Below, piece by piece: positions 44,471-54,066 of a stretch of DNA of 64,000 nucleotides; within the stretch, counting starts at the first letter, position 1, and every line of letters starts with the position of its first letter. This DNA is from Vibrio albus (GTDB taxonomy: Bacteria > Pseudomonadota > Gammaproteobacteria > Enterobacterales > Vibrionaceae): contig NZ_QFWT01000003.1 in assembly GCF_003144035.1 (NCBI RefSeq), positions 248,001-312,000 of the forward strand, in the 5' to 3' direction. The position numbers were made by a program, and so were the translations under genes. The notes under the pieces were generated by a model that ran no database searches, was not told the DNA's origin, and saw only the letters and a program-made list of their open reading frames with translations.

Positions 44471-45196
44471 TTAAGCAGCTGAAGCGATTTGCTCTAAGAA
44501 TGCATCTTTGCGCTCATGGAATGTACAGACCAGAGCATCAACCGCTTCCTGATCATATGGCTTAAGGCCACTGGCAATCATTCGTTTCCTGCCGGTTCCG
44601 ACCACAATGCCGTCTTCCTTAAAAGCAAAGTTCATTGTTACTACGCCGCGCTTGCCTTCAACATCAAAGGTTGCGCCGGTAAATTCGACTTCAGGGTGGG
44701 TCATATCCAGTCGTTCGAACTCAATTTCCATGCTCTCGTAGATCACTAATGGACGCTGGCAGTTGATCATCATCTGCTGTTCTTCCATCAGAGGAACCAT
44801 AATATGCGGGAAATTCATGCCGGAGAACTGCACATAATTGGTCACAACGTGCTCAATAAAATCACGGTTATGGCTTCGCTCGCCTTCTCGGCTCATGTGT
44901 AAGTACTTTTTGCCGTTAGCATCGACAACGGCACTTTCTTTCTCACACTTACTCTCAACTTTCAGGCCTACACCATCAGCCACCATACCGGAGAAGTTAA
45001 AACTCATCTTCTGGCTGATACCCTCTGTTTTTAGCAGCACAGCAAACAGAAGGTCACCTGGGACACAAAAACGCTTGCTGTCTTCATCATGGATAGGGTT
45101 AAAGTCACCGGCAATTTTCTTTGCGAAGTGGCTTGCTTGCTGACGAGTAAACTGGAACTGGTCACTTTCAGTTGAAAAATAAGGAGTTAGAAACAT
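44471..45196 (-). CDS. DUF3581 protein
   Basis: 241 residues, vibrio/Shewanella-type DUF3581. The N-terminus has DFNPIHDEDSKRFCVPGDLLFAVLL, like the hotdog-fold MaoC motif (NPIH followed by a conserved core), so it may be a thioester or acyl-binding hotdog protein. The second half (PLVIYESMEIEFERLD, EVEFTGATFDVEGKRGVV) is also compatible with a second hotdog repeat. No known function. It is a single gene, convergent with the methyltransferase. Confidence 0.8.
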   Translation of the reverse strand: MFLTPYFSTESDQFQFTRQQASHFAKKIAGDFNPIHDEDSKRFCVPGDLLFAVLLKTEGISQKMSFNFSGMVADGVGLKVESKCEKESAVVDANGKKYLHMSREGERSHNRDFIEHVVTNYVQFSGMNFPHIMVPLMEEQQMMINCQRPLVIYESMEIEFERLDMTHPEVEFTGATFDVEGKRGVVTMNFAFKEDGIVVGTGRKRMIASGLKPYDQEAVDALVCTFHERKDAFLEQIASAA

Positions 45197-45489
45197 GATT
45201 CTCTATCTGTAGCCAAAACTGCGCCGAATTATATACAAATTAAGCGGAAAAATGGTCTATCCAGTGCAATTTATTTCTGATCTTTTCTCTTTTTTTCTAT
45301 GTATTGATGGTTATTTGTTCATTGTTGGCCGGTAACTCAATAAATTATTTATAGAAAAGGTTAGTTCAACCGAATAACGAGCAAAAAAACTGTACTAGTC
45401 TTTATGTGTGCTGAACGACAAAAGCCGGGCATTATCTCAGGCCATTGCCACAAACTGTCACAACGTTCTCTGCCAGAGGGAGGATAGCA

Positions 45490-46530
45490 ATGAAAAAACA
45501 ATCGATCATTATTGTGCTGGTTGTCGGAATGGTGTTGGGCGTGGCCTTTTATGTATGGGACAGACCAGACAGTCTCAGTGTCATTGCGAATAATGAGCAG
45601 AATACGACGGTGTTCGGCAATGTTGATATAAGGCAGGTGAATCTGGGGTTCAGAGTTGCTGGCCGGGTTAAGCAGTTATACTTTGATGAAGGAGATGAAG
45701 TTCGTGCCGGAGAGTTGATTGCGGTGCTGGACAGTGAGCCCTTTGAGGAAGAAATGGCATTGCATGAATCTGAACTTTCGGCGGCTGAAGCGGATTATGA
45801 GCGACTTCAGTCCGGTTTCAGGCAGCAGGAAATTAAGGTGGCACGTGCTGCGGTAAGTGAACGTCAGGCGACACTGAATAATCTACAGGCCGAATTTATC
45901 CGCAGGCAAAAGTTGGTTAATGAAGGAAACGTATCCCGGCAGTCTTTTGATGATATTCGGGCTCAGAGAGATGCAGCCCGTGCTGGTCTGGAGAGCGCCC
46001 GTGAACAACTCGCTCTGATGGAGGAAGGATACCGTAAAGAAGAAGTTGCAAAGGCAAATGCACAGGTCGGGGTCCGGATGGCGCAACTGGAGATTGCCAG
46101 AACACGGTTAAATGATACCAATTTGTACGCGCCATCTTCAGGAACATTACTGACCCGGGCGCTGGAGCCTGGCTCGGTAGCTGGAGTAGGGCAAACAGTG
46201 GTGACGCTTTCATTATCCGACCCCGTATGGGTTCGTGCTTATATCTCTGAATCAGGACTCGGCACTATTGCTCCGGGAATGAATGCTGAAGTTTTTACCG
46301 ACAGCAATCACGATCAGCCCTATAAGGGGCATATAGGGTTTATCTCACCCAAAGCAGAATTCACACCCAAAAATATTGAAACTCCGGATCTCCGTACCCG
46401 ATTGGTTTTTCGTTTTCGTGTCTTAGTAGACAATCCTGATAACCGTTTACGTCAGGGAATGCCGGTAACGGTTAAGTTACTGCCCCAAAAAAGCGTTGGT
46501 GGCAAACTGGATGGGCAGGTTGCGAAATGA
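45490..46530 (+). CDS. ybhG: HlyD-family membrane fusion protein (YbhG-like)
   Basis: 346 residues from ATG 45490, which has GGGAGGATA upstream; an upstream frame is not supported. Signal anchor (IIIVLVVGMVLGVAFYV), N-terminal biotinyl-lipoyl half (FGNVDIRQVNLGFRVAGRV), a long helical hairpin (about 100-210; coiled coil with EFIRRQKLVNEGNVSRQSFDD) and the C-terminal lipoyl half and barrel (LYAPSSGTLLTRALEPGSV). It is the periplasmic adaptor of the exporter encoded next, joining it to an outer membrane channel such as TolC. Overlaps the ATPase start by 4 bp (ATGA). Gene order and sizes match E. coli ybhG-F-S-R. Confidence 0.92.
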   Translation: MKKQSIIIVLVVGMVLGVAFYVWDRPDSLSVIANNEQNTTVFGNVDIRQVNLGFRVAGRVKQLYFDEGDEVRAGELIAVLDSEPFEEEMALHESELSAAEADYERLQSGFRQQEIKVARAAVSERQATLNNLQAEFIRRQKLVNEGNVSRQSFDDIRAQRDAARAGLESAREQLALMEEGYRKEEVAKANAQVGVRMAQLEIARTRLNDTNLYAPSSGTLLTRALEPGSVAGVGQTVVTLSLSDPVWVRAYISESGLGTIAPGMNAEVFTDSNHDQPYKGHIGFISPKAEFTPKNIETPDLRTRLVFRFRVLVDNPDNRLRQGMPVTVKLLPQKSVGGKLDGQVAK

Positions 46531-48266
46531 CGTCATCTTCCATTTCAATCGCTGGCCTGAATCATTTTTTTGATCCATCCGAAACATTGGTACTGCGTGA
46601 TATCAATGCTGAGATCTATCCGGGCAGAATAACCGGTCTTGTCGGGCCTGACGGAGCGGGAAAAACAACACTGATACGGCTGATGTCTAGCCTCCTTGTA
46701 CCCTGCGAAGGTAACATTAATACATGTGGTTATAACTCCCGTACCGAGACCATTAGCATTCGGGAACGTATTGGGTATATGCCCCAGAGATTCGGCCTTT
46801 ATGAAGATCTGACGGTTCTGGAAAATCTGACACTTTATGCGGAACTTCGCTCGGTATTCGGGCCCGAACGGGAGGATACGTTTGAACGACTGCTGACGTT
46901 TACCGATTTGAAAAAATTTACCGGCCGATTGGCTGGTCGCCTTTCCGGTGGCATGAAACAGAAACTTGGACTGGCGTGTGCGCTTATCCGCAAACCTCAA
47001 GTACTTCTTCTTGATGAACCCAGTGTCGGGGTTGATCCCATCAGTCGCCGGGAATTGTGGCACATGGTTAGGGAGTTAGCCGATGAACAGATGGCGGTCG
47101 TCTGGAGTACGGCATATCTGGATGAGGCCGAACAGTGTGAAGAAGTGATGCTGCTTAATGAAGGGCGTCTTCTGTTTACAGGGCTCCCCGGAGAGATGAC
47201 CCGTCGGGTAGATGGCCGGGTATTTCAGGTCCGTGGAATCCAGGCAGAGGAAAAACGCCCCGTGCTAACTCGTCTTCTAGACTCCCCCTGTGTGCTGGAT
47301 GGCATCGTGCAGGGGGCTGCACTCAGGTTACTCGTACGCAAAGACGTAGGTAATGTAACTGGTCAGTTAGAGTTGCCTGATGGTGCTGAGTTGCAGGCTG
47401 TTATGCCAAACTTTGAAGATGCATTTATGGATATGTTGGGGGGAGGCCCCGGAGGCCGATCGGTATTAGCCGAACAGTATGATGAACGGGTGGATGATGG
47501 TCAGCCTATTGTGGAAGCGCAAGGTCTGACAAAACGCTTTAAAGACTTTGTCGCAGTTCATGATAATAGTTTTTCCATCCGGCGCGGTGAGATCTTTGGC
47601 CTTCTGGGACCAAACGGAGCGGGAAAAAGCACCACGTTTAAGATGATGTGCGGCCTTCTGAGACCTACCGAGGGCATGGGTAAAGTCGCGGGTATTAATC
47701 TTCGCCATGCAGCAAGTAAAGCCCGTAACCGGCTTGGCTATATGGCGCAAAAGTTCAGTCTGTACAGTGGTCTTTCGGTTTATGAAAATCTGCGGTTTTT
47801 TTCTGGTGTATATGGTCTGAGAGGAAAAGAACAGCAGCAAGCGATAGAGCGTATGCTGGAGGTGTTTGAGCTTTACTCTTACCAGTCGGCAGAAGCGGGA
47901 ACATTACCATTAGGATTCCGGCAGCGGCTATCTTTAGCATGTGCCATGATGCATAAACCCGATGTGCTGTTTCTGGACGAACCAACCAGTGGCGTGGATC
48001 CTGTTACCCGGCGAGAGTTCTGGAACCACATTAACGGGCTGGTGCAGAAAGGGGTGACGGTTCTGGTCACGACTCATTTCATGGATGAGGCTGAGTATTG
48101 CGACCGTATTGGTCTGATTTATCGAAGTGAAAAGATTGCAGAAGGTACGCCAGAGGATCTGAAACGGCTGACCACCTCGGGTGAGTGTCCGGATCCGACA
48201 CTGGAAGACGCTTTTATTATGTTAGTGCACTCTCATGATAAAAAAGCTTATGACAGAGAGGAATAG
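46527..48266 (+). CDS. ybhF: Double ATPase of YbhFSR-type efflux ABC transporter
   Basis: 579 residues, equal to E. coli YbhF (578), with two ABC domains in tandem. Domain 1: Walker A GPDGAGKT, signature LSGGMKQK, Walker B VLLLDEPSVG. Domain 2: Walker A GPNGAGKS, then LPLGFRQR in place of LSGGQ, Walker B VLFLDEPTSG and VTTHFMDEAEYC. The change of the second signature to LPLGFRQR is also seen in this family (a weaker signature). It powers the two permeases that follow; in E. coli this system contributes to resistance to some antibiotics. Coupled to ybhG by overlap and 6 bp before ybhS. Confidence 0.93.
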   Translation: MTSSSISIAGLNHFFDPSETLVLRDINAEIYPGRITGLVGPDGAGKTTLIRLMSSLLVPCEGNINTCGYNSRTETISIRERIGYMPQRFGLYEDLTVLENLTLYAELRSVFGPEREDTFERLLTFTDLKKFTGRLAGRLSGGMKQKLGLACALIRKPQVLLLDEPSVGVDPISRRELWHMVRELADEQMAVVWSTAYLDEAEQCEEVMLLNEGRLLFTGLPGEMTRRVDGRVFQVRGIQAEEKRPVLTRLLDSPCVLDGIVQGAALRLLVRKDVGNVTGQLELPDGAELQAVMPNFEDAFMDMLGGGPGGRSVLAEQYDERVDDGQPIVEAQGLTKRFKDFVAVHDNSFSIRRGEIFGLLGPNGAGKSTTFKMMCGLLRPTEGMGKVAGINLRHAASKARNRLGYMAQKFSLYSGLSVYENLRFFSGVYGLRGKEQQQAIERMLEVFELYSYQSAEAGTLPLGFRQRLSLACAMMHKPDVLFLDEPTSGVDPVTRREFWNHINGLVQKGVTVLVTTHFMDEAEYCDRIGLIYRSEKIAEGTPEDLKRLTTSGECPDPTLEDAFIMLVHSHDKKAYDREE

Positions 48267-48272
48267 TATGGA

Positions 48273-49403
48273 ATGAACAGATTGTCATCCATCCGTATAA
48301 AAGCCATTGTGATTAAAGAATCACGGCAGGTGCTACGGGATCCAAGTAGTATCCTGATTGCGTTTGTACTGCCTGCGATTTTGCTGGTGCTGTTCGCTTT
48401 TGGCATAAATATGGATGCGAGAAATGTGTCTATCGGCATCGCTATGGAAAGCAGCGCACCGGTTGCACACCGTCTGGTGGAAACGTTTAAAGCGACACCA
48501 TATTTTCGCGTGGATGTGGCCACCGACCGGCGGGATTTATTCGATAAGGTCACAAGTGGAAACCTGCGCGGCATGGTTATTATCCCTCAGGATTTTGCGA
48601 ATCTCCTCAGTCGCGGAGAGCAGAGTCCCATTTTGGTGATTACGGATGGCAGTGAAACCAATACGGCAAACTTTGTCAGAAACTATGCTGCCGGGGTGCT
48701 CAATGTCTGGAAGAGTCTGGAGTCTTTGGGCAACAGTGCCATTAACAAAGTACCGGTAGAGTTAGAACTACGCTATTGGTATAACGCCGATCTTAAGAGC
48801 AGTAACACACTGGTCCCCGGAAGCATCGCGATCATCATGGCAATCGTAGGTACCTTGTTAACATCCCTGGTTGTGGCTCGGGAGTGGGAGCGGGGAACGA
48901 TGGAGGCTCTGCTTTCTACGCCCATCAGTCCGATAGAGTTGTTGATTGGAAAAATGGTGCCTTATCTGATTCTGGGATTCTTTTCATTCGTTGGTGCGGT
49001 GTTGTTGGCCATTTTCCTGTTTGATGTGCCTTTCCGCGGTGGAACGTTTGCACTGTTTGTGGTGGGAGGCGCATTTCTTCTTAGTGCATTAGGCCAGGGT
49101 TTTCTTATCTCGACGGTGACTAAGAATCAGTTTATGTCGAGTATGATTGCACTCATTACTGCATTTCTGCCTGCATTTCTGTTATCGGGGTTTATTTTCG
49201 AAATTGCTTCTATGCCGTTTATTATTCGTCAGATTACCCGGATTATTCCGGCCCGGTATCTGGTCACGAACCTTAAAACGCTTTTTCTCGTGGGAGATAT
49301 CTGGCCGGTCATCATTCCGAATGTGATTTTTCTGGTTGTGATTGCAGCTATTTTTTTTGGTTTGACTATCCGAAAATCTCCAGCGGTATTGGAGCTTGAC
49401 TGA
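48273..49403 (+). CDS. ybhS: Efflux ABC permease YbhS-like
   Basis: 376 residues (E. coli YbhS 377). ABC2 membrane type: N-terminal amphipathic region and helix (SSILIAFVLPAILLVLFAFG), a large periplasmic part (about 45-180; EMDARNVSIGIAM, ELRYWYNADLKSSNTLVPG), then five helices (about 180-370) with VVAREWERGTMEALLSTPISPIELLIGKM (in parts), typical of this family. Start ATG 48273 with AGAGAGGAA upstream. The stop overlaps the next start in TGATG. Confidence 0.93.
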   Translation: MNRLSSIRIKAIVIKESRQVLRDPSSILIAFVLPAILLVLFAFGINMDARNVSIGIAMESSAPVAHRLVETFKATPYFRVDVATDRRDLFDKVTSGNLRGMVIIPQDFANLLSRGEQSPILVITDGSETNTANFVRNYAAGVLNVWKSLESLGNSAINKVPVELELRYWYNADLKSSNTLVPGSIAIIMAIVGTLLTSLVVAREWERGTMEALLSTPISPIELLIGKMVPYLILGFFSFVGAVLLAIFLFDVPFRGGTFALFVVGGAFLLSALGQGFLISTVTKNQFMSSMIALITAFLPAFLLSGFIFEIASMPFIIRQITRIIPARYLVTNLKTLFLVGDIWPVIIPNVIFLVVIAAIFFGLTIRKSPAVLELD

Positions 49404-50500
49404 TGATTAGCCGACTGCTTTCCCTCATTATAAAAGAACTGCTTGTCGTGCTGAAGGACCCGAAAGGTCGCCTTATTCTTATAGGCCCCCCACTTCTTCA
49501 GACGGTGATCTTCTCCTTTGCGGCGACGCTCGAAGTGAATAACCTGACACTGGCAGTTAATAATCTTGATGAAGGGAAGTGGGGGTATGAACTGGTGCAG
49601 CGGCTTTCTGCATCCAGTACCTTTACCGGTGTTTTTTCCGCTGACGGGGAAAGGCAGATTGCCCGGGTTCTGGATGAGCAGGAGGCGATTGCCGTATTGT
49701 CGGTACCGCAGAATTTCTCTCATGAGATTGAAAGTGGAAAGCCAGCGAATATCCAGCTATTGCTTGACGGCCGTAGAACGAATGCGGCACAGATAGTCGC
49801 TGGATATACCCGTCAGATCATGAACCAGATGCTGATGGATATGGGCCGGGTCTCAACCGGAGTCGTCATGATAGAGCGTAACTGGTTTAATCCGAACCTT
49901 GATTACAAGTGGTATACGCTGCCATCTCTTGTCGCTATTCTCTCGACGCTGGTGGCACTACTTGTTACGTCTTTGTCTGTGGCAAGGGAACGGGAGCTGG
50001 GAACGTTTGAACAACTGCTGGTATCGCCACTTCGCCCGGTAGAGATCCTGATTGGAAAATCGGTGGCAGCATTGTCTGTTGCACTTGTTGAGGCGACCGG
50101 TATTATCCTTATCGCGGTTTTTCTTTTCCGCATTCCTTTTGAAGGCTCACTGATATTGCTCTATGGCTCTATGTTTGTATTTTTGCTTTCTATCGTCGGG
50201 GTCGGCCTGTTTATCAGCTCTCTTTCTATGACTCAGCAACAGGGGATTTTAGGGGCTTTTACCTTTATGTCTCTTTCTGTTGTATTGTCCGGTTTTGCAA
50301 CCCCGGTAGAAAATATGCCGGACTGGTTACAGGTGATTGCCCTTGCGAATCCCATTCGCTGGTTCCTGGTGATTGTCAGAGGACTTTTTCTGAAAGGCAT
50401 GCCGGTTGACGATGTAATAGCAAATACCTGGCCGATGGCGATCATTGCTCTCGTCACGCTCAGTGCTGCTACCATCCTGTTCCGTAAGCGAATGGAATAA
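49403..50500 (+). CDS. ybhR: Efflux ABC permease YbhR-like
   Basis: 365 residues (E. coli YbhR 368), second membrane subunit. Shared landmarks are the N-terminal LIGPPLLQTVIFSFAATLEVNNLTLAVNN (in parts), IERNWFNPNLDYKWYTLPSLVAI (in parts), ARERELGTFEQLLVSPLRPVEILIGK (in parts), and SGFATPVENMPDWLQ. Six membrane helices. It is the last gene of the operon. No strong terminator was seen before the thrS leader. Confidence 0.93.
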   Translation: MISRLLSLIIKELLVVLKDPKGRLILIGPPLLQTVIFSFAATLEVNNLTLAVNNLDEGKWGYELVQRLSASSTFTGVFSADGERQIARVLDEQEAIAVLSVPQNFSHEIESGKPANIQLLLDGRRTNAAQIVAGYTRQIMNQMLMDMGRVSTGVVMIERNWFNPNLDYKWYTLPSLVAILSTLVALLVTSLSVARERELGTFEQLLVSPLRPVEILIGKSVAALSVALVEATGIILIAVFLFRIPFEGSLILLYGSMFVFLLSIVGVGLFISSLSMTQQQGILGAFTFMSLSVVLSGFATPVENMPDWLQVIALANPIRWFLVIVRGLFLKGMPVDDVIANTWPMAIIALVTLSAATILFRKRME

Positions 50501-50670
50501 TAAAATTTGGTATAAAATTACTCATCCAGGTAGTCGATAAAGATTCAGTAAGTTATACTGCGCCTTCGCTTTAATGCGTGGGTAGGTTTCTAATCATTTC
50601 ATTAGACAAAGTTTGCATGCATCTGTATTTGTACCAGACTTTGTACCAAATGAATCATGACGCATTTAGA

Positions 50671-50686
50671 ATTGCTCGTAACGCAT
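50671..50686 (+). promoter_or_regulatory. Possible second stem-loop of the thrS leader
   Basis: TGC-TCGTAAC-GCA is a short stem with a seven-base loop containing CGT, upstream of the operator hairpin at 50718. E. coli thrS has two tRNA-like arms (domains 2 and 4) joined by a single-stranded linker; this could be domain 4. Weak stem, tentative. Confidence 0.3.
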
Positions 50687-50717
50687 TGTAAATACACTCT
50701 TTTATGAAAAGAAGCAT

Positions 50718-50738
50718 GTGTTGCCTGGTATGCAACAC
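50718..50738 (+). promoter_or_regulatory. thrS translational operator hairpin (tRNA-Thr anticodon-arm mimic)
   Basis: GTGTTGC-CTGGTAT-GCAACAC forms a 7-bp stem with a 7-base loop. The loop reads C-U-G-G-U-A-U, so GGU sits at the anticodon position of the loop, which is the tRNA-Thr(GGU) anticodon, flanked by the usual U33 and A37. GGU is at -32 to -30 from the ATG, as reported for the anticodon-like CGU in E. coli thrS. The Shine-Dalgarno AAAGGA is at 50747-50752. ThrRS binding here would block ribosomes. Confidence 0.85.
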
Positions 50739-50758
50739 CACTGTGTAAAGGATATATC

Positions 50759-52684
50759 ATGCCTGTAATTACTCTTCCTGACGGCAGTCAACGTCAATTT
50801 GATAACCCTGTAACCACAATGCAAGTGGCTGAATCTATTGGTCCTGGTCTTGCTAAAGCAACCATTGCCGGTCGTGTTGACGGTACTCGTGTTGATGCTT
50901 GTGACTTAATCGAGAATGATGCAAATCTTGAAATCATCACCACGAAAGATGCTGATGGCTTGGAAATCGTTCGTCACTCTTGTGCTCACTTGTTGGGCCA
51001 TGCGATTAAGCAACTGTTCCCTGATACAAAAATGGCTATCGGGCCAACCATCGACAGTGGTTTCTACTACGATATCGATCTTGAGCATTCTTTAACGCAA
51101 GAAGATCTGGATGCGCTGGAAAAACGCATGAAAGAACTTGCCAAGACCAAATATCAGGTTATCAAGAAAAACGTAAGCTGGCAGGAAGCACGTGACGCTT
51201 TTGAAGCGCGCGGTGAAACTTATAAGATAGAAATCCTGGATGAAAACGTGTCTAGAGATGACCGTCCGGGTCTTTACCATCACGAAGAATATATCGATAT
51301 GTGTCGTGGTCCACACGTTCCGCATATGGGGTTCTGTCAGCACTTCACTCTGCTTAACGTAGCGGGTGCATACTGGCGTGGTAACAGCGACAATAAAATG
51401 CTGCAGCGTATCTATGGTACGGCATTTCACGATAAGAAAGCACTGAAAGCACACCTGACTCGCCTGGAAGAAGCGGCTAAGCGTGACCACCGTAAACTGG
51501 GTAAACAGCTTGATCTGTTCCATATGCAGCAGGAAGCTCCGGGTATGGTGTTCTGGCATCATAACGGCTGGTCTGTCTTCCGTGATCTGGAAGTGTTTGT
51601 TCGTGCGAAACTGGACGAGTATAAATACCAGGAAGTAAAAGGTCCGCTGATGATGGACCGTGTTTTGTGGGAACGCTCTGGTCACTGGGACAAATATGCA
51701 GATGCGATGTTTACAACCAGTTCTGAAAACCGCGAATATGCCATTAAGCCTATGAACTGTCCGGGTCACGTGCAGATCTTTAACCAGGGTCTGAAATCGT
51801 ATCGTGATTTGCCTCTGCGTATGGCTGAGTTCGGTTCATGTCACCGTAACGAGCCTTCAGGCGCGCTACACGGCCTGATGCGTGTACGTGGCTTTACTCA
51901 GGATGATGCACACGTTTTCTGTACTGAAGAGCAGATCCAGGCAGAAGTTACCGAATGTATCAAGATGGTCTATGATACTTACCAGACGTTTGGTTTTAAT
52001 GAAATCGAAGTGAAGCTGTCTACTCGCCCTGAAATGCGCGTGGGTTCAGATGAAATCTGGGATCGCTCTGAAGAAGCACTGAAAGAGTCTCTGGAAAATC
52101 TGGATATCAAATATGAAATTCAGGATGGGGAAGGGGCGTTCTACGGTCCTAAGATTGAGTTCACACTTCACGACTGCTTAGACCGTGCATGGCAATGTGG
52201 TACAGTTCAGCTGGACTTCAACCTTCCAGGCCGTCTGGGCGCGACTTATGTGGGTGAAAACAACGAACGTCTGGTACCGGTAATGATTCACCGGGCTATC
52301 CTTGGGTCACTTGAACGATTCATCGGTATTCTTATCGAAGAATATGCAGGTTTCTTCCCAACCTGGCTGGCTCCGGAACAAGCAGTTATCATGAACATTA
52401 CTGATAAACAGTCTGATTACGTTCAGGAAGTTGCAGAAAAACTACAAAAAAGTGGAATTAGAGCCAAAGCAGACTTGAGAAATGAGAAAATAGGCTTTAA
52501 AATCCGCGAACACACTTTGAAACGTGTACCGTATATGCTTGTTTGTGGTGACCAGGAAATGGAAGCCGGTGAAATCGCAGTACGTACTCGTAAAGGTAAA
52601 GATCTCGGTAAGATTAAAGTTGAAGACTTTATTGCCCGTCTTCAAGACGAGATCTCAAGCCGCAAGCTCAATCTGGAGGAATAA
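50759..52684 (+). CDS. thrS: Threonyl-tRNA synthetase
   Basis: Charges tRNA-Thr. 641 residues, E. coli length. Domains: TGS (about 1-62), editing SAD domain (about 65-240; [18 protein letters not shown] with the His pair, and CRGPHVP), class II catalytic core with zinc-binding residues ([10 protein letters not shown], then ending in [14 protein letters not shown]), and anticodon-binding HGTP domain at the end. The stop overlaps no gene, but the last codons contain the GGAGG that serves as ribosome-binding site for infC. The leader holds the autoregulatory hairpin. Confidence 0.97.
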   Translation: MPVITLPDGSQRQFDNPVTTMQVAESIGPGLAKATIAGRVDGTRVDACDLIENDANLEIITTKDADGLEIVRHSCAHLLGHAIKQLFPDTKMAIGPTIDSGFYYDIDLEHSLTQEDLDALEKRMKELAKTKYQVIKKNVSWQEARDAFEARGETYKIEILDENVSRDDRPGLYHHEEYIDMCRGPHVPHMGFCQHFTLLNVAGAYWRGNSDNKMLQRIYGTAFHDKKALKAHLTRLEEAAKRDHRKLGKQLDLFHMQQEAPGMVFWHHNGWSVFRDLEVFVRAKLDEYKYQEVKGPLMMDRVLWERSGHWDKYADAMFTTSSENREYAIKPMNCPGHVQIFNQGLKSYRDLPLRMAEFGSCHRNEPSGALHGLMRVRGFTQDDAHVFCTEEQIQAEVTECIKMVYDTYQTFGFNEIEVKLSTRPEMRVGSDEIWDRSEEALKESLENLDIKYEIQDGEGAFYGPKIEFTLHDCLDRAWQCGTVQLDFNLPGRLGATYVGENNERLVPVMIHRAILGSLERFIGILIEEYAGFFPTWLAPEQAVIMNITDKQSDYVQEVAEKLQKSGIRAKADLRNEKIGFKIREHTLKRVPYMLVCGDQEMEAGEIAVRTRKGKDLGKIKVEDFIARLQDEISSRKLNLEE

Positions 52685-52687
52685 GCT

Positions 52688-53239
52688 ATTAAAGGCGGAA
52701 GACGTGGCCAACAGCCGGCCAAACAAAACCAGCACCGTTTGAACGGTGAAATTCGTGGCGTTCGTGAAGTTCGTTTAACTGGCGCAGATGGTGAATCAGT
52801 AGGTATCGTTAAGATTGGTGAAGCCATAGCTGCAGCTGAAGAAGCTGGTATGGATCTCGTTGAGATCAGCCCTAACGCCGAGCCACCTGTCTGTCGTGTG
52901 ATGGACTATGGTAAGTTCCTCTTCGAGAAGAGCAAAGCTGCAAAAGAGCAGAAGAAGAAGCAAAAACAGGTTCAGATTAAGGAAGTTAAATTCCGTCCTG
53001 GAACTGATATTGGAGACTATCAGGTAAAACTACGCAACCTGACGCGTTTCCTTGAAGACGGCAACAAAGTGAAAGTAACTATTCGCTTCCGTGGCCGTGA
53101 AATGGCTCACCAAGACATCGGTGTAGACGTTCTGAATCGTCTTAAGGAAGATACTGCAGAAATTGCTGTAGTAGAATCTTTCCCTAAGCGAATTGAAGGT
53201 CGTCAGATGATCATGGTACTGGCCCCTAAGAAGAAGTAA
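52688..53239 (+). CDS. infC: Translation initiation factor IF-3, AUU start
   Basis: 183 residues if begun at ATT 52688, close to E. coli IF-3 (180). The N-terminal residues after the ATT ([22 protein letters not shown]) match IF-3, while the first downstream start-like codon (TTG at 52739) would cut off 17 residues. AUU starts in infC allow IF-3 to repress its own synthesis, since IF-3 rejects non-standard starts. GGAGG lies 10 bases upstream, within the end of thrS (TGGAGGAATAAGCT then ATT). The linker ([21 protein letters not shown]) and C-terminal domain are complete. Confidence 0.93.
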   Translation: MKGGRRGQQPAKQNQHRLNGEIRGVREVRLTGADGESVGIVKIGEAIAAAEEAGMDLVEISPNAEPPVCRVMDYGKFLFEKSKAAKEQKKKQKQVQIKEVKFRPGTDIGDYQVKLRNLTRFLEDGNKVKVTIRFRGREMAHQDIGVDVLNRLKEDTAEIAVVESFPKRIEGRQMIMVLAPKKK

Positions 53240-53263
53240 TTAACGGCTTTGCAAGTAATACAG

Positions 53264-53295
53264 CCCAGCTGCTGTAAGGCAGTTGGGTTTTATTC
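53264..53295 (+). terminator. Attenuator-like terminator between infC and rpmI
   Basis: CCCAGCTGC-TGTAAG-GCAGTTGGG (one G-U pair) is followed by TTTTATT. It lies between infC and the ribosomal protein genes, where partial termination would set their relative expression; L20 is known to repress this region in E. coli by translation. Confidence 0.6.
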
Positions 53296-53344
53296 GCCCT
53301 GATTACTATGTTTATTTAACAACTACAATGCGGAGTTATTCATC

Positions 53345-53539
53345 ATGCCTAAGATGAAAACCAACAAAGGTGCTGCTAAGCGTTTCAAGAAAACTGCTGG
53401 TGGTATTAAGTACAAGCACGCTACAAAACGTCACATCCTGACTAAGCGTACTACTAAGAACAAGCGTCAACTACGTCCAAACGCAATCCTTCCTAAATGT
53501 GAAGTGGCTGGTGTTGTACGTATGCTGCCATACGCTTAA
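53345..53539 (+). CDS. rpmI: Ribosomal protein L35
   Basis: 64 residues, standard L35 size. [20 protein letters not shown] opens the protein; strongly basic throughout ([18 protein letters not shown]). Part of the 50S subunit. It lies between infC and rplT in the universal order infC-rpmI-rplT. Confidence 0.98.
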   Translation: MPKMKTNKGAAKRFKKTAGGIKYKHATKRHILTKRTTKNKRQLRPNAILPKCEVAGVVRMLPYA

Positions 53540-53581
53540 TTCTTTTTAGTTTATTTAATAGTTTAGTTTAGGAGAGACATA

Positions 53582-53935
53582 ATGCCTCGCGTAAAACGTG
53601 GTGTACAAGCTCGTGCACGTCATAAGAAAGTTCTGAAGCAAGCTAAAGGTTACTACGGTGCACGTTCTCGTGTATATCGTGTTGCTTTCCAAGCAGTAAC
53701 AAAAGCTGGTCAATATGCATACCGTGACCGTCGCAACAAAAAGCGTCAGTTCCGTCAACTATGGATCGCGCGTATCAACGCTGCATCTCGTCAGAATGGT
53801 CTATCTTACAGCCGTTTCATCAACGGTCTTAAGAAAGCATCTATCGAGATCGACCGTAAGATCCTTGCTGATATCGCGGTATTCGACAAAGCTGCATTCG
53901 CAGTTCTTGTAGAAAAAGCAAAAGCTGCTCTTTAA
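53582..53935 (+). CDS. rplT: Ribosomal protein L20
   Basis: 117 residues. [20 protein letters not shown] is the L20 N-terminus, followed by [20 protein letters not shown]20 organises 23S rRNA early in 50S assembly and represses rpmI-rplT translation in E. coli. AGGAGA before the ATG. Last gene of its operon, ended by a strong terminator. Confidence 0.98.
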   Translation: MPRVKRGVQARARHKKVLKQAKGYYGARSRVYRVAFQAVTKAGQYAYRDRRNKKRQFRQLWIARINAASRQNGLSYSRFINGLKKASIEIDRKILADIAVFDKAAFAVLVEKAKAAL

Positions 53936-53955
53936 TTAGTAGCGTATCAGACTCT

Positions 53956-53987
53956 AAAAAGGAGACCCATTGGGTCTCCTTTTTTTA
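53956..53987 (+). terminator. Terminator of the thrS-infC-rpmI-rplT operon
   Basis: AAAAAGGAGACCC / GGGTCTCCTTTTT with loop ATT, followed by more T. Confidence 0.93.
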
Positions 53988-54066
53988 TGTTTGCTTATCC
54001 TAATGTACGGCTCATTGTTATATAATTGTAAAGGCCTTAGTTTTTTTATGGAAAAGAGTCGCCTTA

